Below, one piece after another: positions 38,958 through 47,663 of a stretch of 64,000 nt of DNA. The stretch lies in the NCBI GenBank assembly GCA_041627895.1, contig JBFKQC010000008.1:16444-80443 (forward strand), read 5' to 3'. The notes beneath the pieces were generated by a model, which did not search any database, had not been told where the DNA came from, and worked only from the letters and a program-made list of their open reading frames with translations. Made by a program: the position numbers and the translations under genes. Within the stretch, counting starts at the first letter, position 1. Each line of letters begins with the position of its first letter. Source of the stretch: JBFKQC01 sp041627895. Its GTDB lineage: Bacteria; Pseudomonadota; Alphaproteobacteria; Rhodobacterales; Rhodobacteraceae.

Positions 38958-40190
38958 ATGACCGTTTGCCGCCTGTTCATGGTCCTCTTGCTGACCGTCG
39001 TCGCCGCCCCCGCCCCGGCGCAGAATCGCGCCGCGGCCGAACGCCAGTTCCAGACCTGGCTCGAAGGCGAGATCTGGCCCGGCGCCAGGGCGAAGGGCGT
39101 GAGGCGGGCCACGTTCGACGGCGCGCTCAGGGGCGTTGCGCTGGACTGGAGCCTGCCCAACCTGGTTCCGCCCGGCACCAGCCCGCGTCCGCGCGGGCCG
39201 AGCCAGGCCGAGTTCGCCGCGCCGTCGAAATACTTCGCCGCGGTCGCCGGCACCGCCGCGGGCGGGCGGCAGATGGCGGCGCGCCACGCCGCGGCGCTGG
39301 CCGCCGCCGAGCGTCGGACCGGCGTGCCGGGGCGCATCATCTTGGCGATCTGGGGCCGGGAAAGCGGCTATGGCCGCGTCGCGATCCCGCACAACGCCTT
39401 CCGGGTGCTGGCGACGCGCGGTTTCATGGGCGAGCGCCGGGACTATTTCGCGGCAGAGCTGGTGGCGCTGTTGCAGATCGCCGAGGCCGGCCATGCGCCG
39501 TCGGCCGCGATCCGGTCGAGCTGGGCCGGCGCGCTCGGCCAGCCGCAGTTCATGCCGTCCAGCTTTCTCAGGTACGCCGCCGACGGCGACGGCGACGGGC
39601 GCGCCGACATCTGGCGGTCCGAGGCCGACACCATCGCCTCGATCGCGCGCTATCTCGAACGGCACGGCTGGGTGAAGGGGCGCGACTGGGGCTTCGAGGT
39701 CGAGGTGCCGGCCGCGGTGTCGTGCGCGCTGGAAGGCCCCGACCAGGGCCGCCGCATCGCCGACTGGGAGGCGATGGGGATCCGCCGCGTCTCGGGCCGG
39801 CCCTTCCCCGAGCACGAGCGGGGCCGCGAGGGGTTCCTGATGATGCCGGCCGGGCGGCACGGGCCGGCCTTTGTCGTGACGCCGAATTTCTACGTGCTCA
39901 AGGACTACAATTTCAGCGACAACTACGCGCTTTTCGTCGGCCATGTCGGCGACCGCATCCAGTACGGCATGGGCGACTTCTCGCGCCCCTGGGGCAATGT
40001 CGGCCGGATGACGCGGGCCGAGATCGCCGCGATGCAGCGCGCGCTGGAGCGCATGGGCCACGATGTCGGCGGCGCGGACGGGCTGCCGGGCTTCAAGACC
40101 CGCCGCTCGATCGGGCGCTGGCAGGAGGCGCGAGGCCAGGCGTCGACCTGCTTTCCGGTGCCCGCGATGGCGGCGGCGCTGGGGCGGTGA
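38958..40190 (+). CDS. Lytic murein transglycosylase (MltB family)
   Basis: A 410-residue exported enzyme that cleaves peptidoglycan to 1,6-anhydromuropeptides. A signal peptide (ending APAPAQ) is followed by the SLT_2/MltB domain with the catalytic glutamate in IWGRESGYGR and the segment SSWAGALGQPQFMPSSF, then a C-terminal peptidoglycan-binding domain (MQRALERMGHDVGG). The ATG at 38958 starts the leader; its ribosome site is weak. Confidence 0.92.
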   Translation: MTVCRLFMVLLLTVVAAPAPAQNRAAAERQFQTWLEGEIWPGARAKGVRRATFDGALRGVALDWSLPNLVPPGTSPRPRGPSQAEFAAPSKYFAAVAGTAAGGRQMAARHAAALAAAERRTGVPGRIILAIWGRESGYGRVAIPHNAFRVLATRGFMGERRDYFAAELVALLQIAEAGHAPSAAIRSSWAGALGQPQFMPSSFLRYAADGDGDGRADIWRSEADTIASIARYLERHGWVKGRDWGFEVEVPAAVSCALEGPDQGRRIADWEAMGIRRVSGRPFPEHERGREGFLMMPAGRHGPAFVVTPNFYVLKDYNFSDNYALFVGHVGDRIQYGMGDFSRPWGNVGRMTRAEIAAMQRALERMGHDVGGADGLPGFKTRRSIGRWQEARGQASTCFPVPAMAAALGR

Positions 40191-40243
40191 GACGCCGATG
40201 CTGGTGGCAAGCGACCATCCGCGCGAACAGCGGCCGAAGGCCG

Positions 40244-40382
40244 CCGCGCGAGCGCCCGACCGCCCGGACGGGCGGGCGCTCCTGCAACGTCGCTCACCCG
40301 AACCGGAGTTGGGGAGGGGCGGCACGATAAACCGCCCGCCGCAACCGTTGCTGCGCCCACCCGCGGTCGGTCGCCCGCGCGG
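40244..40382 (+). repeat. TIR-ended intergenic element, copy D
   Basis: A 139-bp relative of the element at 7805, with ends CCGCGCGAGCGCCCGACCGC (40244-40263) and GCGGTCGGTCGCCCGCGCGG (40363-40382), two mismatches from perfect complementarity. The conserved outer flank GCGCGAACAGCGGCCG starts at 40221. Its left hairpin reads AGCGCCCG/CGGGCGCT, changed in both arms relative to copies A and C but still paired. Confidence 0.75.
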
Positions 40383-40481
40383 CTCGGCTCGATCGGGGTG
40401 CCACCCAGCACCCGCGCCATGCCGCTGGCCGGCCCCGGCACCACTGGCGCCTGCCGCCGGAACCGGCATACCCTGCCGCCC

Positions 40482-41363
40482 ATGACCGAGAGACCCGCCG
40501 GCCCGCCGCCCGTCGACCCGCCCGCGCCGCCCTCCTTCGCGATGCCCGAAGGCGCCTGCGACGCGCATTTCCACATGCTCGCCGGGGCGCAGGACTTCCC
40601 GCTCTGGGACGGCCGCGCCGAGGACCCGGCGCCGGGGCGCGACTTCGAGGGCTGGCTGAAGACCTTCCGCACCCATTGCACGACGCTCGGGATCGCGCGC
40701 GGGGTCGTGGTGCACTCGATCTTCTACGGCGCCGACAACCGGATCACGCTGGAGGCGGTGCGCCGGCTGGGCGCGGGGTTCCGGGCGATCTGCCTGGTGC
40801 GCGACGAGGTGGAGGACGCCGAACTGGACCCGCTGGCGGCGGCGGGGTGCGCGGGCGTCAGGCTGAACTACGTCCACGGCGGCGTGCTGAGCTGGGCCGG
40901 TGCGAAGGCGCTGGCGCCGCGCCTCGCCGCGCGGGGGATGCACATCCAGATGCTGATGAACGCGCACAGGCACATGGCCGAGATCGCCGGCGACGTGGCG
41001 GCGCTGCCTGTGCCGGTGGTGTTCGACCACATCGGCTGGCCCGACCTCGGCGCGGGGCCCGACGAACCCGGGTTCCGCGCGCTTTGCCGGCTGGTGGCCG
41101 GGGGGCATGCCTGGGTCAAGCTCTCGGGCGTCTACCGGCTGTGCGGCGCGCCCTACGACGCCGCCGACGCCCATGTCGCCGCGCTGGCGGCCGCCAATCC
41201 CGAACGCTGCCTCTGGGGTTCGGACTGGCCGCACATCATGCTCGCCGATGCGGCGACGCCGGACAGCGGCGTGCTGCTCGACGCCTTCGCCCGCGCCGTG
41301 CCGGACGCGGCCACGCGCCGTCGCATCCTGGTCGACAATCCCGCCGCGCTTTACCGGGTCTGA
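40482..41363 (+). CDS. Amidohydrolase (PDC-lactonase-like)
   Basis: A 293-residue metal-dependent hydrolase of the amidohydrolase-2 family. The metal motif is CDAHFHML, followed by VFDHIGWPDL and CLWGSDWPHIML near the end. The overall pattern resembles 2-pyrone-4,6-dicarboxylate lactonase and related enzymes of aromatic or sugar-acid breakdown. The ATG at 40482 gives a short proline-rich N-terminus. The substrate is unknown. Confidence 0.85.
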   Translation: MTERPAGPPPVDPPAPPSFAMPEGACDAHFHMLAGAQDFPLWDGRAEDPAPGRDFEGWLKTFRTHCTTLGIARGVVVHSIFYGADNRITLEAVRRLGAGFRAICLVRDEVEDAELDPLAAAGCAGVRLNYVHGGVLSWAGAKALAPRLAARGMHIQMLMNAHRHMAEIAGDVAALPVPVVFDHIGWPDLGAGPDEPGFRALCRLVAGGHAWVKLSGVYRLCGAPYDAADAHVAALAAANPERCLWGSDWPHIMLADAATPDSGVLLDAFARAVPDAATRRRILVDNPAALYRV

Positions 41364-41454
41364 GCCGCGCGGCGGGCGGCCGGATGCGCCGGTCGGGTTG
41401 AACCCCGGCACGCCGTGGGCATATGTCTGGCCAACCGCGACGAAAGGAGCCCCC

Positions 41455-43275
41455 ATGCGCGACCTGCCCCGCCCCGTCTTCGACGCCAACGCCGCCAGCG
41501 AAAGCGAGTTCGGCGACCTGCCGGTCTGGGACCTATCCGATCTCTATCCCGCGCCGGACGCCGCCGAGCTGAAGCGCGACATGGACTGGCTGGAGCAGGC
41601 CTGCGCAGAGTTCGCCGACGACTACGAAGGCCGGCTTGCCGGGCTCGACGCGGGGGAAATGCTGCAATGCGTCCTCAGGCACGAGAAGATCGACCAGGTC
41701 TCGGGGCGGATCATGTCCTATGCCGGGCTCAGGTACTACCAGCAGACCACCGATCCGGGGCGCGCCAAGTTCCTTTCCGACTGCCAGGACAGGATCACCG
41801 GCTTTTCGACGCCGCTGGTGTTCTTTTCGCTGGAAATCAACCGGATCGACGATGCGGCGCTGGATGCGCTGTTCGCGGCCGATGCCGGGCTTGCCCGCTA
41901 CAGGCCGATCTTCGACCGGCTGCGCGCGATGCGGCCGCATCAGCTTTCGGACGAGCTGGAGAAGTTCCTGCACGACCAGTCGGTCGTCGGCGCGAGCGCC
42001 TGGAACAAGCTTTTCGACGAAACCATCGCGGGGCTCGCCTTCACCGTCGACGGGCTGGAGCGCAGCATCGAGGCCACGCTGACGCTGCTGTCCGAGCAGG
42101 ACCGCGGCCTGCGCGAGACGGCGGCGCGCGAACTGGCGCGCGTCTTCGGCGCGAACGTCAAGCTTTTCGCGCGCGTGCACAACACGCTGGCCAAGGAAAA
42201 GGAGGTCGAGGACCGCTGGCGCAAGATGCCGACGCCGCAGCACGGCCGGCACCTGGCGAACCATGTCGAGCCGGAAGTCGTCGAGGCGCTGAGGAACGCG
42301 GTCGTGGCGGCCTACCCGAAGCTCAGCCACCGCTATTACGAGCTCAAGCGGAAATGGATGGGGCTCGACAAGCTGCAGGTCTGGGACCGGAACGCGCCGC
42401 TGCCGATGGAGGAAAAGCGCGTCGTTCAGTGGGACGACGCAAGGGCGCTGGTGCTCGAGGCCTATGGCGACTTCGACCCGCAGATGGCCGAGATCGCCCT
42501 GCCGTTCTTCGAGAAGGGCTGGATCGACGCGGGCGTGAAGCCGGGCAAGGCGCCCGGTGCCTTCGCGCACCCGACCGTGACCAACGTGCACCCCTACGTG
42601 ATGCTGAACTACCTGGGCAAGCCGCGCGACGTGATGACGCTGGCGCACGAGCTGGGCCACGGCGTGCACCAACGGCTGGCGGCCGGCCAGGGCGAGCTTT
42701 TGTCCGCGACCCCGCTGACGCTGGCCGAGACCGCGAGCGTCTTCGGCGAGATGCTGACCTTCCGCAAGCTGCTGGCCGCGGCGAAGACCCAGGACCAGAA
42801 GAAGGTGCTGCTGGCCGGCAAGGTCGAGGACATGATCAACACGGTGGTCCGCCAGATCGCGTTTTACGATTTCGAATGCAAGCTGCACGACGCGCGCCGC
42901 CGGGGCGAGCTGACGCCCGACGACCTGGGCGAGCTGTGGATGAGCGTGCAGGGCGAGAGCCTCGGCCCCGCGTTCGAGTTCATGGACGGCTATCAGACGT
43001 TCTGGGCCTATATCCCGCATTTCGTCCACTCGCCGTTCTACGTCTACGCCTATGCTTTCGGCGACGGCCTGGTGAACGCGCTCTATGCCGTCTACGAGGA
43101 AGGCGGCGACGGGTTCCAGGAGAAGTATTTCGAGATGCTGAAGGCGGGCGGCTCGAAGCACCACAAGGAGCTTTTGGCGCCGTTCGGACTGGACGCGGGC
43201 GACCCGGCGTTCTGGGACAAGGGGCTGTCGATGATCGCCGGGTTCATCGACGTGTTGGAGGGGATGGAGGCGTAG
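41455..43275 (+). CDS. pepF: Oligoendopeptidase F (M3 family)
   Basis: A 606-residue cytoplasmic zinc endopeptidase that degrades short peptides. The zinc site HELGHGVH and the downstream glutamate in LAETASVFGEM are present, and the length matches the pepF/M3 type. The start at 41455 follows AAAGGAG. It stands alone; the 3' side faces the repeat-rich gap. Confidence 0.95.
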   Translation: MRDLPRPVFDANAASESEFGDLPVWDLSDLYPAPDAAELKRDMDWLEQACAEFADDYEGRLAGLDAGEMLQCVLRHEKIDQVSGRIMSYAGLRYYQQTTDPGRAKFLSDCQDRITGFSTPLVFFSLEINRIDDAALDALFAADAGLARYRPIFDRLRAMRPHQLSDELEKFLHDQSVVGASAWNKLFDETIAGLAFTVDGLERSIEATLTLLSEQDRGLRETAARELARVFGANVKLFARVHNTLAKEKEVEDRWRKMPTPQHGRHLANHVEPEVVEALRNAVVAAYPKLSHRYYELKRKWMGLDKLQVWDRNAPLPMEEKRVVQWDDARALVLEAYGDFDPQMAEIALPFFEKGWIDAGVKPGKAPGAFAHPTVTNVHPYVMLNYLGKPRDVMTLAHELGHGVHQRLAAGQGELLSATPLTLAETASVFGEMLTFRKLLAAAKTQDQKKVLLAGKVEDMINTVVRQIAFYDFECKLHDARRRGELTPDDLGELWMSVQGESLGPAFEFMDGYQTFWAYIPHFVHSPFYVYAYAFGDGLVNALYAVYEEGGDGFQEKYFEMLKAGGSKHHKELLAPFGLDAGDPAFWDKGLSMIAGFIDVLEGMEA

Positions 43276-43388
43276 GCGCCGCGGCGCACGGCATACTGTC
43301 GCGTTACCGCCGGGGGCGAGAGGGGCCCTGGTGGCACCGCGCGGGCCGCGAAGTGGCCTGGAACGGGCGGTGCCTTTGCGGGGCGTAG

Positions 43389-43527
43389 CCGGGCCATCGC
43401 CGACCCGCGGGGTGGCGAGCCGACGTTTGTCCGGCGCACTTTTTCCAGCGGGTCCCGCGCAACTTCGGACCGAAGCGCCGACCTCACCCAATCGCCGCCC
43501 CGGTGGGGCGGGTCGGCGATGGCGCGG
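43389..43527 (-). repeat. TIR-ended intergenic element, copy B
   Basis: A 139-bp copy on the opposite strand. Read on the minus strand it begins CCGCGCCATCGCCGACCCGC (43527-43508) and ends with the inverse at 43408-43389 carrying one mismatch. It is the closest relative of copy A, including the ~23-bp outer flank up to 43550. Confidence 0.8.
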
Positions 43528-43634
43528 CGGCCTTCGGCCGCTGTTCGCGCCGGGCAGAACGCGAACGCCCACTCCAGGCGATTGGCCAAGAGAGTTGATA
43601 AACCGCGGCAAACAGAAAGTATAAGACGGCGTAG

Positions 43635-43654
43635 GGTGCGTGTGCACACGCACC
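43635..43654. repeat. Perfect 20-bp palindrome
   Basis: GGTGCGTGTGCACACGCACC, fully self-complementary, in the gap between element copies B and C. Confidence 0.8.
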
Positions 43655-43716
43655 GCTCTTCGCAATCCTCACCATCCCCCGACCGCCCCTGCCGCGCGGA
43701 ACACGGCCGAAGGCCG

Positions 43717-43857
43717 CCGCGCGATCGCCAGACCGCCCCGACGGGCTGGCGATTTTGCCACCGTTTGCGCACCGATCCGGCGTTCGGCGGATGTGGCTGG
43801 GATAAAGCGCACCGAACACAGATCGGGTCGCCACCCCGCGGTCTGGCCATCGCGCGG
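43717..43857 (+). repeat. TIR-ended intergenic element, copy C
   Basis: A 141-bp diverged copy with ends CCGCGCGATCGCCAGACCGC (43717-43736) and GCGGTCTGGCCATCGCGCGG (43838-43857), one mismatch. The left hairpin is ATCGCCAG/CTGGCGAT, so the base pair that is G-C in copy A is A-T here. The outer flank on the left is also shared. Confidence 0.75.
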
Positions 43858-43934
43858 CTTCCGCGAGGCGGCAAAACCCCGCCGAAACCGACCCAACCGC
43901 GCGGTGTGTTAACCAGGGGCCCCACCGACATCGG

Positions 43935-43974
43935 CACCGACGCAATACCGACGCAATACATACGTAATACCGAC
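43935..43974 (+). repeat. 11-bp direct-repeat array, locus 2
   Basis: A partial unit and three full units of the form G(C/T)AATACCGAC (one degenerate) in direct tandem, so each unit spans about one helical turn. The same unit recurs on the minus strand at 59028-59065. Confidence 0.65.
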
Positions 43975-44067
43975 ATGGGATTTGCCAGCAAAATAAGGCG
44001 TTAACCCCCCGATTCGCGGCAGGTCTGCGCATGCGCCGTTAACCGCCCGGTAACCCGTGGACGCCGC

Positions 44068-44337
44068 TCACTTCAACTGGCTGTCCTTCGATCCGCGCCG
44101 GTTGATGCCGGGCCGCGCCGCAAAGCGGCCGTCCCGCTCGGTCTGGCAGTCGATGCACAGCTTCACCCCCGGCAGCGCCTTCTGCCGCGCCTCGGGGATC
44201 GGCTCGCCGCATTCGGCGCATTCGGTCCGGCTTTCGCCCGAGGGCGCGCGGCGGGCGCGCATCCGCTCCAGTTCCTCGGCGACCGAGGCCTCGATCTGGT
44301 CCTGTACCGCGCCGTCGCGCGCCCATCCGCCGGCCAT
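44068..44337 (-). CDS. Short DksA/TraR-type zinc-finger protein
   Basis: An 89-residue protein with a C4 zinc finger (ECAECGEPIPEARQKALPG then LCIDC) and a short N-terminal helix. This is the TraR-like short form of DksA, a class that binds the RNA polymerase secondary channel to alter promoter choice. The start at 44337 follows GGGAAGGG. Neighbours are small stress-type genes. It may act in the stringent response or be a chromosomal TraR relative. Confidence 0.85.
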   Translation of the reverse strand: MAGGWARDGAVQDQIEASVAEELERMRARRAPSGESRTECAECGEPIPEARQKALPGVKLCIDCQTERDGRFAARPGINRRGSKDSQLK

Positions 44338-44433
44338 CCCGGCCCCTTCCCTGTCGCCGCCGCCCGCCATGCCGCGGGCGGCTCGGCGGCAGTCTAATGC
44401 GGGACGGCGCGCGGCGTAAACCGTCCCGGCCGA

Positions 44434-44751
44434 TCAGTCGAGCCGCGTCCAGGGGAACGGCTTTTCGTCGCTCTCGCCGGTCTGGAACCGCGCGGTCTTG
44501 GCCAGCCACGCGCCGAGCCTGCGCCCGAGGGCGGCGATCTGCGGGTTCCGCTCCTTGGCGAACAGCATCCAGCCCCATTGCAGGATCGCCGCCGCGATCA
44601 CCAGCAACTCGGCGATCCCGAACAGCGCGAACAGGATCAGCGTCCAGAGCCCGCGCAGCCAGATGCCTTCGCCCTCGGGCGCGCCGCGCCGCTCTGCCGG
44701 GTGCGGTTCCTTCAGCACGACCTCTTCGGGAGCGCGTTCCGTCTTTGCCAT
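44434..44751 (-). CDS. DUF4389 small membrane protein (first copy)
   Basis: A 105-residue protein with two membrane segments (LWTLILFALFGIAELLVIAA and WMLFAK boundary) and the C-terminal signature ARFQTGESDEKPFPWTRLD typical of DUF4389. A second family member is encoded at 46272. It lies 13 bp downstream of the host-attachment-type gene on the same strand. Function is unknown. Confidence 0.82.
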   Translation of the reverse strand: MAKTERAPEEVVLKEPHPAERRGAPEGEGIWLRGLWTLILFALFGIAELLVIAAAILQWGWMLFAKERNPQIAALGRRLGAWLAKTARFQTGESDEKPFPWTRLD

Positions 44752-44764
44752 CTCGAGCCCTTTC

Positions 44765-45211
44765 CTAGAAGGCCGCCAGGTCCCCGAAATGCCCGGGCAA
44801 TTCGTCCAGCGGCGTGTGCAGAAGATCCTTCGCGATATCCCCGGTCAGCGCCTCGGCCAGCGGCTTCGGCATCCGGTCGCGCAACGCGCCCAGCATCTTC
44901 GGCGGCGCGGCGACGATCAGCCGGTCGTGGCCGGATTTCCTCCAGGTCGCCTCGAGCAGCCCGGTCAGATCGGCGGCGAAGCGTTCGCGGTTCTGCCGGA
45001 TTTCCGAGGTCGGAGGCTCCATCGCGTGATGCGCGCCGCCCGGTGCCGCCTGCGACCGGCCCGGGCGCTCGGCATAGGCGATATCCTCGCCCGACAGCGC
45101 CGTGCGGTCGACATGGCGCAACTGGCGCAGGCCCTTGCCCACGCCATCGTTTTCCAGAAGCCTCGCCTCGCGTTCATTGGCCAGAAGCACCAGCGTGCGC
45201 ACCGGTTTCAT
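44765..45211 (-). CDS. Host-attachment family protein
   Basis: A 148-residue soluble protein matching the family first linked to plant attachment in Agrobacterium (AtsE-like). It opens TLVLLANEREARLLENDG and ends HTPLDELPGHFGD, with a central DRLIVAAPPKMLGALRD. These features also resemble the eRF1/baeRF-like fold. The start at 45211 follows GGGAGA. In free-living bacteria it is probably not about hosts. Confidence 0.82.
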   Translation of the reverse strand: MKPVRTLVLLANEREARLLENDGVGKGLRQLRHVDRTALSGEDIAYAERPGRSQAAPGGAHHAMEPPTSEIRQNRERFAADLTGLLEATWRKSGHDRLIVAAPPKMLGALRDRMPKPLAEALTGDIAKDLLHTPLDELPGHFGDLAAF

Positions 45212-45538
45212 CGGTCTCTCCCGTTCTTGTCCGGACCCGAGCCTGCCGCAGATCGCATCCGCGCACCTTGATTTGCAGCAAACCGCCGCGGTGCCGGCCG
45301 GCCGGCGCAGGCGCCGCCCTGCCCCAGAAATACCCGGCTTCGGCCACGTGCCGGCAACAATTGCCATTCATTACCGCGATTGTAATTGCCGCCAGCGAGG
45401 TCCGCCTGTTACGGTTCGGCACTTTCGTCCCGCCGCACGCAGCCGCGCGCGCGTCGGGGTCGTCGAACGGTGCTGCGGATATCTTGCGGGCCCGGCTTGG
45501 AACGGTTGACTGGATTTGGGTTGTAGGACGGCCCCGAA
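45212..45538. other. Divergent gap, no gene seen
   Basis: A 327-bp gap between divergent genes. It holds a small dyad GGCAACAATTGCC (45353-45365) and a nearby AATTGCC (45384-45390), which might be operator half-sites. No open frame or RNA gene was recognised. Confidence 0.4.
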
Positions 45539-46252
45539 ATGACGCTACTGACGGCAGTGCAGACCGGAGTTCTGGGGCTACGCCACAAGATTCACTATCT
45601 TGAGGTCGCGGCGTTCCCCGGCGTCCATGTGGACGCGCTGATCCGCGAGATCAACCGCGCCTCGGACATCATGAAGATCGTGATGCACGGCTACGGATCG
45701 CATATCCGCGACCTGCCGCAGGGCGACGAATACGTGTTCTCGATCCGCAATCCGGTGTCGCGCTTCGTCTCGGCCTTCTACGACCGCAAGCAGGCGATCC
45801 GCACCGCGCCGTCCGACGCCACGCCCCACGAACGCCAGGCCTATGCCGATTTCGAGCACGCCAACGATCTGGCCGAAAGCCTGTTCGAGCGCGGGCGGGC
45901 CGGCGACAAGGCATTCGGCGCGATGAAGTCGATCCGCGGCGTCGCTGTGAACCAGTCCGACAGCTTTACCGGCGCGGGCAACTTCCTTGCCGTCACGCCG
46001 CCCCTGTTCATCATCCGCCAGGAAAACTATGTCGACGATTTCCGGTTCCTCGAGGACCTGATCGGGCTGCGGCGGCTGATCGGGGCGGGACACTACGCCG
46101 AGAAGCCGCAGCACCACGGCGACGAGATCATCCCGGGCCTGTCGAAGAAGGCGCGCAAGAACCTGCACGAATGGTTCCTGCACGACCTCGAATTCTACGG
46201 CATGTGCGACGCCTGGATCGAGGACCGGCTGAACCGGCCGATGTTCCCGTAA
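45539..46252 (+). CDS. Sulfotransferase-like protein lacking a P-loop
   Basis: A 237-residue protein with the 3'-phosphate-binding type segment of sulfotransferases, VFSIRNPVSRFVSAFYDR, and later FIIRQENYVDDFRFLED. The N-terminal 5'-PSB loop (usually PKTAGT-like) is absent: the start at 45539 is preceded in frame by a stop codon at 45524-45526. Either the gene is N-terminally shortened, or it is a nucleotide-independent relative. No clear operon partner. Confidence 0.65.
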   Translation: MTLLTAVQTGVLGLRHKIHYLEVAAFPGVHVDALIREINRASDIMKIVMHGYGSHIRDLPQGDEYVFSIRNPVSRFVSAFYDRKQAIRTAPSDATPHERQAYADFEHANDLAESLFERGRAGDKAFGAMKSIRGVAVNQSDSFTGAGNFLAVTPPLFIIRQENYVDDFRFLEDLIGLRRLIGAGHYAEKPQHHGDEIIPGLSKKARKNLHEWFLHDLEFYGMCDAWIEDRLNRPMFP

Positions 46253-46271
46253 CGGCGCGCGCCGGGCGCGG

Positions 46272-46580
46272 TCAGTCGAGTTCGGTCCAGGGCCAGGGCT
46301 TGACCTCGCTCGCCGCGGTCTGGAAGCGTGCCGCCTTGGCGACCCAGATGCCGAGGCTTTCGCCGAAATCGGCCAGCCGCTCGTTCGGCTCGCCCTTGTT
46401 CAGCGCCATCACCACGAACTGGATCACCGTGGCCACGCCCAGCACGGTCTGGGCGATCTGGATCATCAGCCAGATCAGCACCATGTAGACCAGCCGCATC
46501 CACAGCCCTTCCTTCGCCCCGGGCTCGAATTGCGGGCCGTGCATGCGTCCTTCGAACTTCTCGTCATCGGTGGCCGGCAT
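46272..46580 (-). CDS. DUF4389 small membrane protein (second copy)
   Basis: A 102-residue paralogue of the protein encoded at 44434. It shares the C-terminal pattern AKAARFQTAASEVKPWPWTELD and two membrane segments (LVYMVLIWLMIQIAQTVLGV). The gene lies just before an oxidoreductase gene on the same strand. Function is unknown. Confidence 0.82.
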   Translation of the reverse strand: MPATDDEKFEGRMHGPQFEPGAKEGLWMRLVYMVLIWLMIQIAQTVLGVATVIQFVVMALNKGEPNERLADFGESLGIWVAKAARFQTAASEVKPWPWTELD

Positions 46581-46596
46581 CGCGCTTCCCTCCCGC

Positions 46597-47571
46597 TCAG
46601 CCCGCGGCCTCGGCCGCGAGCACCATATCGATCATCGCCTGGGTGCCCTTCGAGAACTCCAGCGGATTGGGATAGGCGGCACCCTCGCGGATTGTCCGGC
46701 CGAAATTCTCGACCTGGCGGACATAATGATTCACCCCCGGCCAGCGATGGGTCTCGCGCACCAAGCCGGCGCGTTCCAGCGTCAGTTCCGCCTGGTCGAA
46801 GACCAGCGTGTTGAACGGGCAGCTCAGCCGAATCACGCCCTCTTCGCCGTGAAACACCATCTCCTGGCGGGTGAACATGCGCATCGAGGTGACCGACGAA
46901 TAGCGGAACGAGGGGAAATCGGCGGTGACATGGGCGAAGACGTCGACGGCGTTCTCGCGCCGGACATGCGCCTGAACCGCCTGCGGCTCTTCGCCGGTGA
47001 CGAAGCGGGCCGAGCCGAAGGTGTAGACGCCGATATCCGGCAGCGACCCGCCGCCGGTCTCGGGCCGGTTGCGGATGTTGCCCGGATCATCGCGGTTGTC
47101 GTAGCTGAACACGCCGTCGACCAGCACCAGCCTGCCGATCGCGCCGTCCCGGTAGAGCGCCTGCGCCTTCTGCCATTGCGGGTGATGCACGATCATGTAG
47201 GCCTCGGCGGCCAAGAGCCCGGTCGCGTCGCGTTTCGCGATCACCGCGTCGAACTGGTCGGCCTGCATCGCCAGCGGCTTTTCGGTCAGCACGTGCTTGC
47301 CGGCGTCCAGCGCCTTCAGCGTCCACTCGACGTGCAGGTGATTGGGCAGCGGCACATAGACCGCGTCGATTTCCGGATCGGCCAGCAGCGCGTCGTAGCT
47401 GTCGTGCAGCCTGAGGTCGGGCTGGAAGGCGAGGAACCCGGCCGCCTTGTCCGGCGACGAGGTCGCCAGCGCGGCGAACCTGGCGCCCTCGGCGGCGTGG
47501 ATCGCGCGCGCCATGTGGTCCTGCGCGAATTTCGCGGCGCCCAGTACGCCCCAGCGGATCGGTTCGGTCAT
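46597..47571 (-). CDS. Gfo/Idh/MocA family oxidoreductase
   Basis: A 324-residue NAD(P)-dependent oxidoreductase. The Rossmann part starts IRWGVLGAAKFAQDHMARAI, and the family motif EKPLAMQADQFD supplies the catalytic lysine. Likely substrates are sugars, inositols or related cyclic polyols. It lies upstream of the second DUF4389 gene, 16 bp apart on the same strand. Confidence 0.88.
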   Translation of the reverse strand: MTEPIRWGVLGAAKFAQDHMARAIHAAEGARFAALATSSPDKAAGFLAFQPDLRLHDSYDALLADPEIDAVYVPLPNHLHVEWTLKALDAGKHVLTEKPLAMQADQFDAVIAKRDATGLLAAEAYMIVHHPQWQKAQALYRDGAIGRLVLVDGVFSYDNRDDPGNIRNRPETGGGSLPDIGVYTFGSARFVTGEEPQAVQAHVRRENAVDVFAHVTADFPSFRYSSVTSMRMFTRQEMVFHGEEGVIRLSCPFNTLVFDQAELTLERAGLVRETHRWPGVNHYVRQVENFGRTIREGAAYPNPLEFSKGTQAMIDMVLAAEAAG

Positions 47572-47663
47572 GGCTCTGCCCCCGGGATTTCCGTCCGGCA
47601 GATGCTAGTGCGCCGCCGCGCCGCTGGCTAGTGCGGGATTGGGTCTGGAAACGCCGGACCCTG

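Larger units (their letters stand above)
43276..44067. other. 792-bp repeat-rich gap between convergent genes
   Basis: The largest gene-free stretch of the window. It holds two copies of the TIR-ended element in opposite orientation (43389-43527 and 43717-43857), a perfect 20-bp palindrome (43635-43654) and an 11-bp direct-repeat array (43935-43974). Open frames across it are artefacts of the inverted repeats. Both flanking genes end here, so no promoter is needed. Confidence 0.75.

Noticed and set aside
43092..43991. Open frames across the 43.3-44.0 kb gap on both strands
   Set aside because: They arise from the inverted repeat copies, show no ribosome sites and give repeated peptide fragments mirroring the DNA repeats.
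43975..44004. Nine-codon open frame right after the 11-bp repeats
   Set aside because: No ribosome site and no conservation evidence; too short to support.
44765..45211. Host-attachment protein as a sign of a symbiosis island
   Set aside because: The family is widespread in free-living Rhodobacteraceae, and no other island markers (integrase, tRNA, att repeats) are present.
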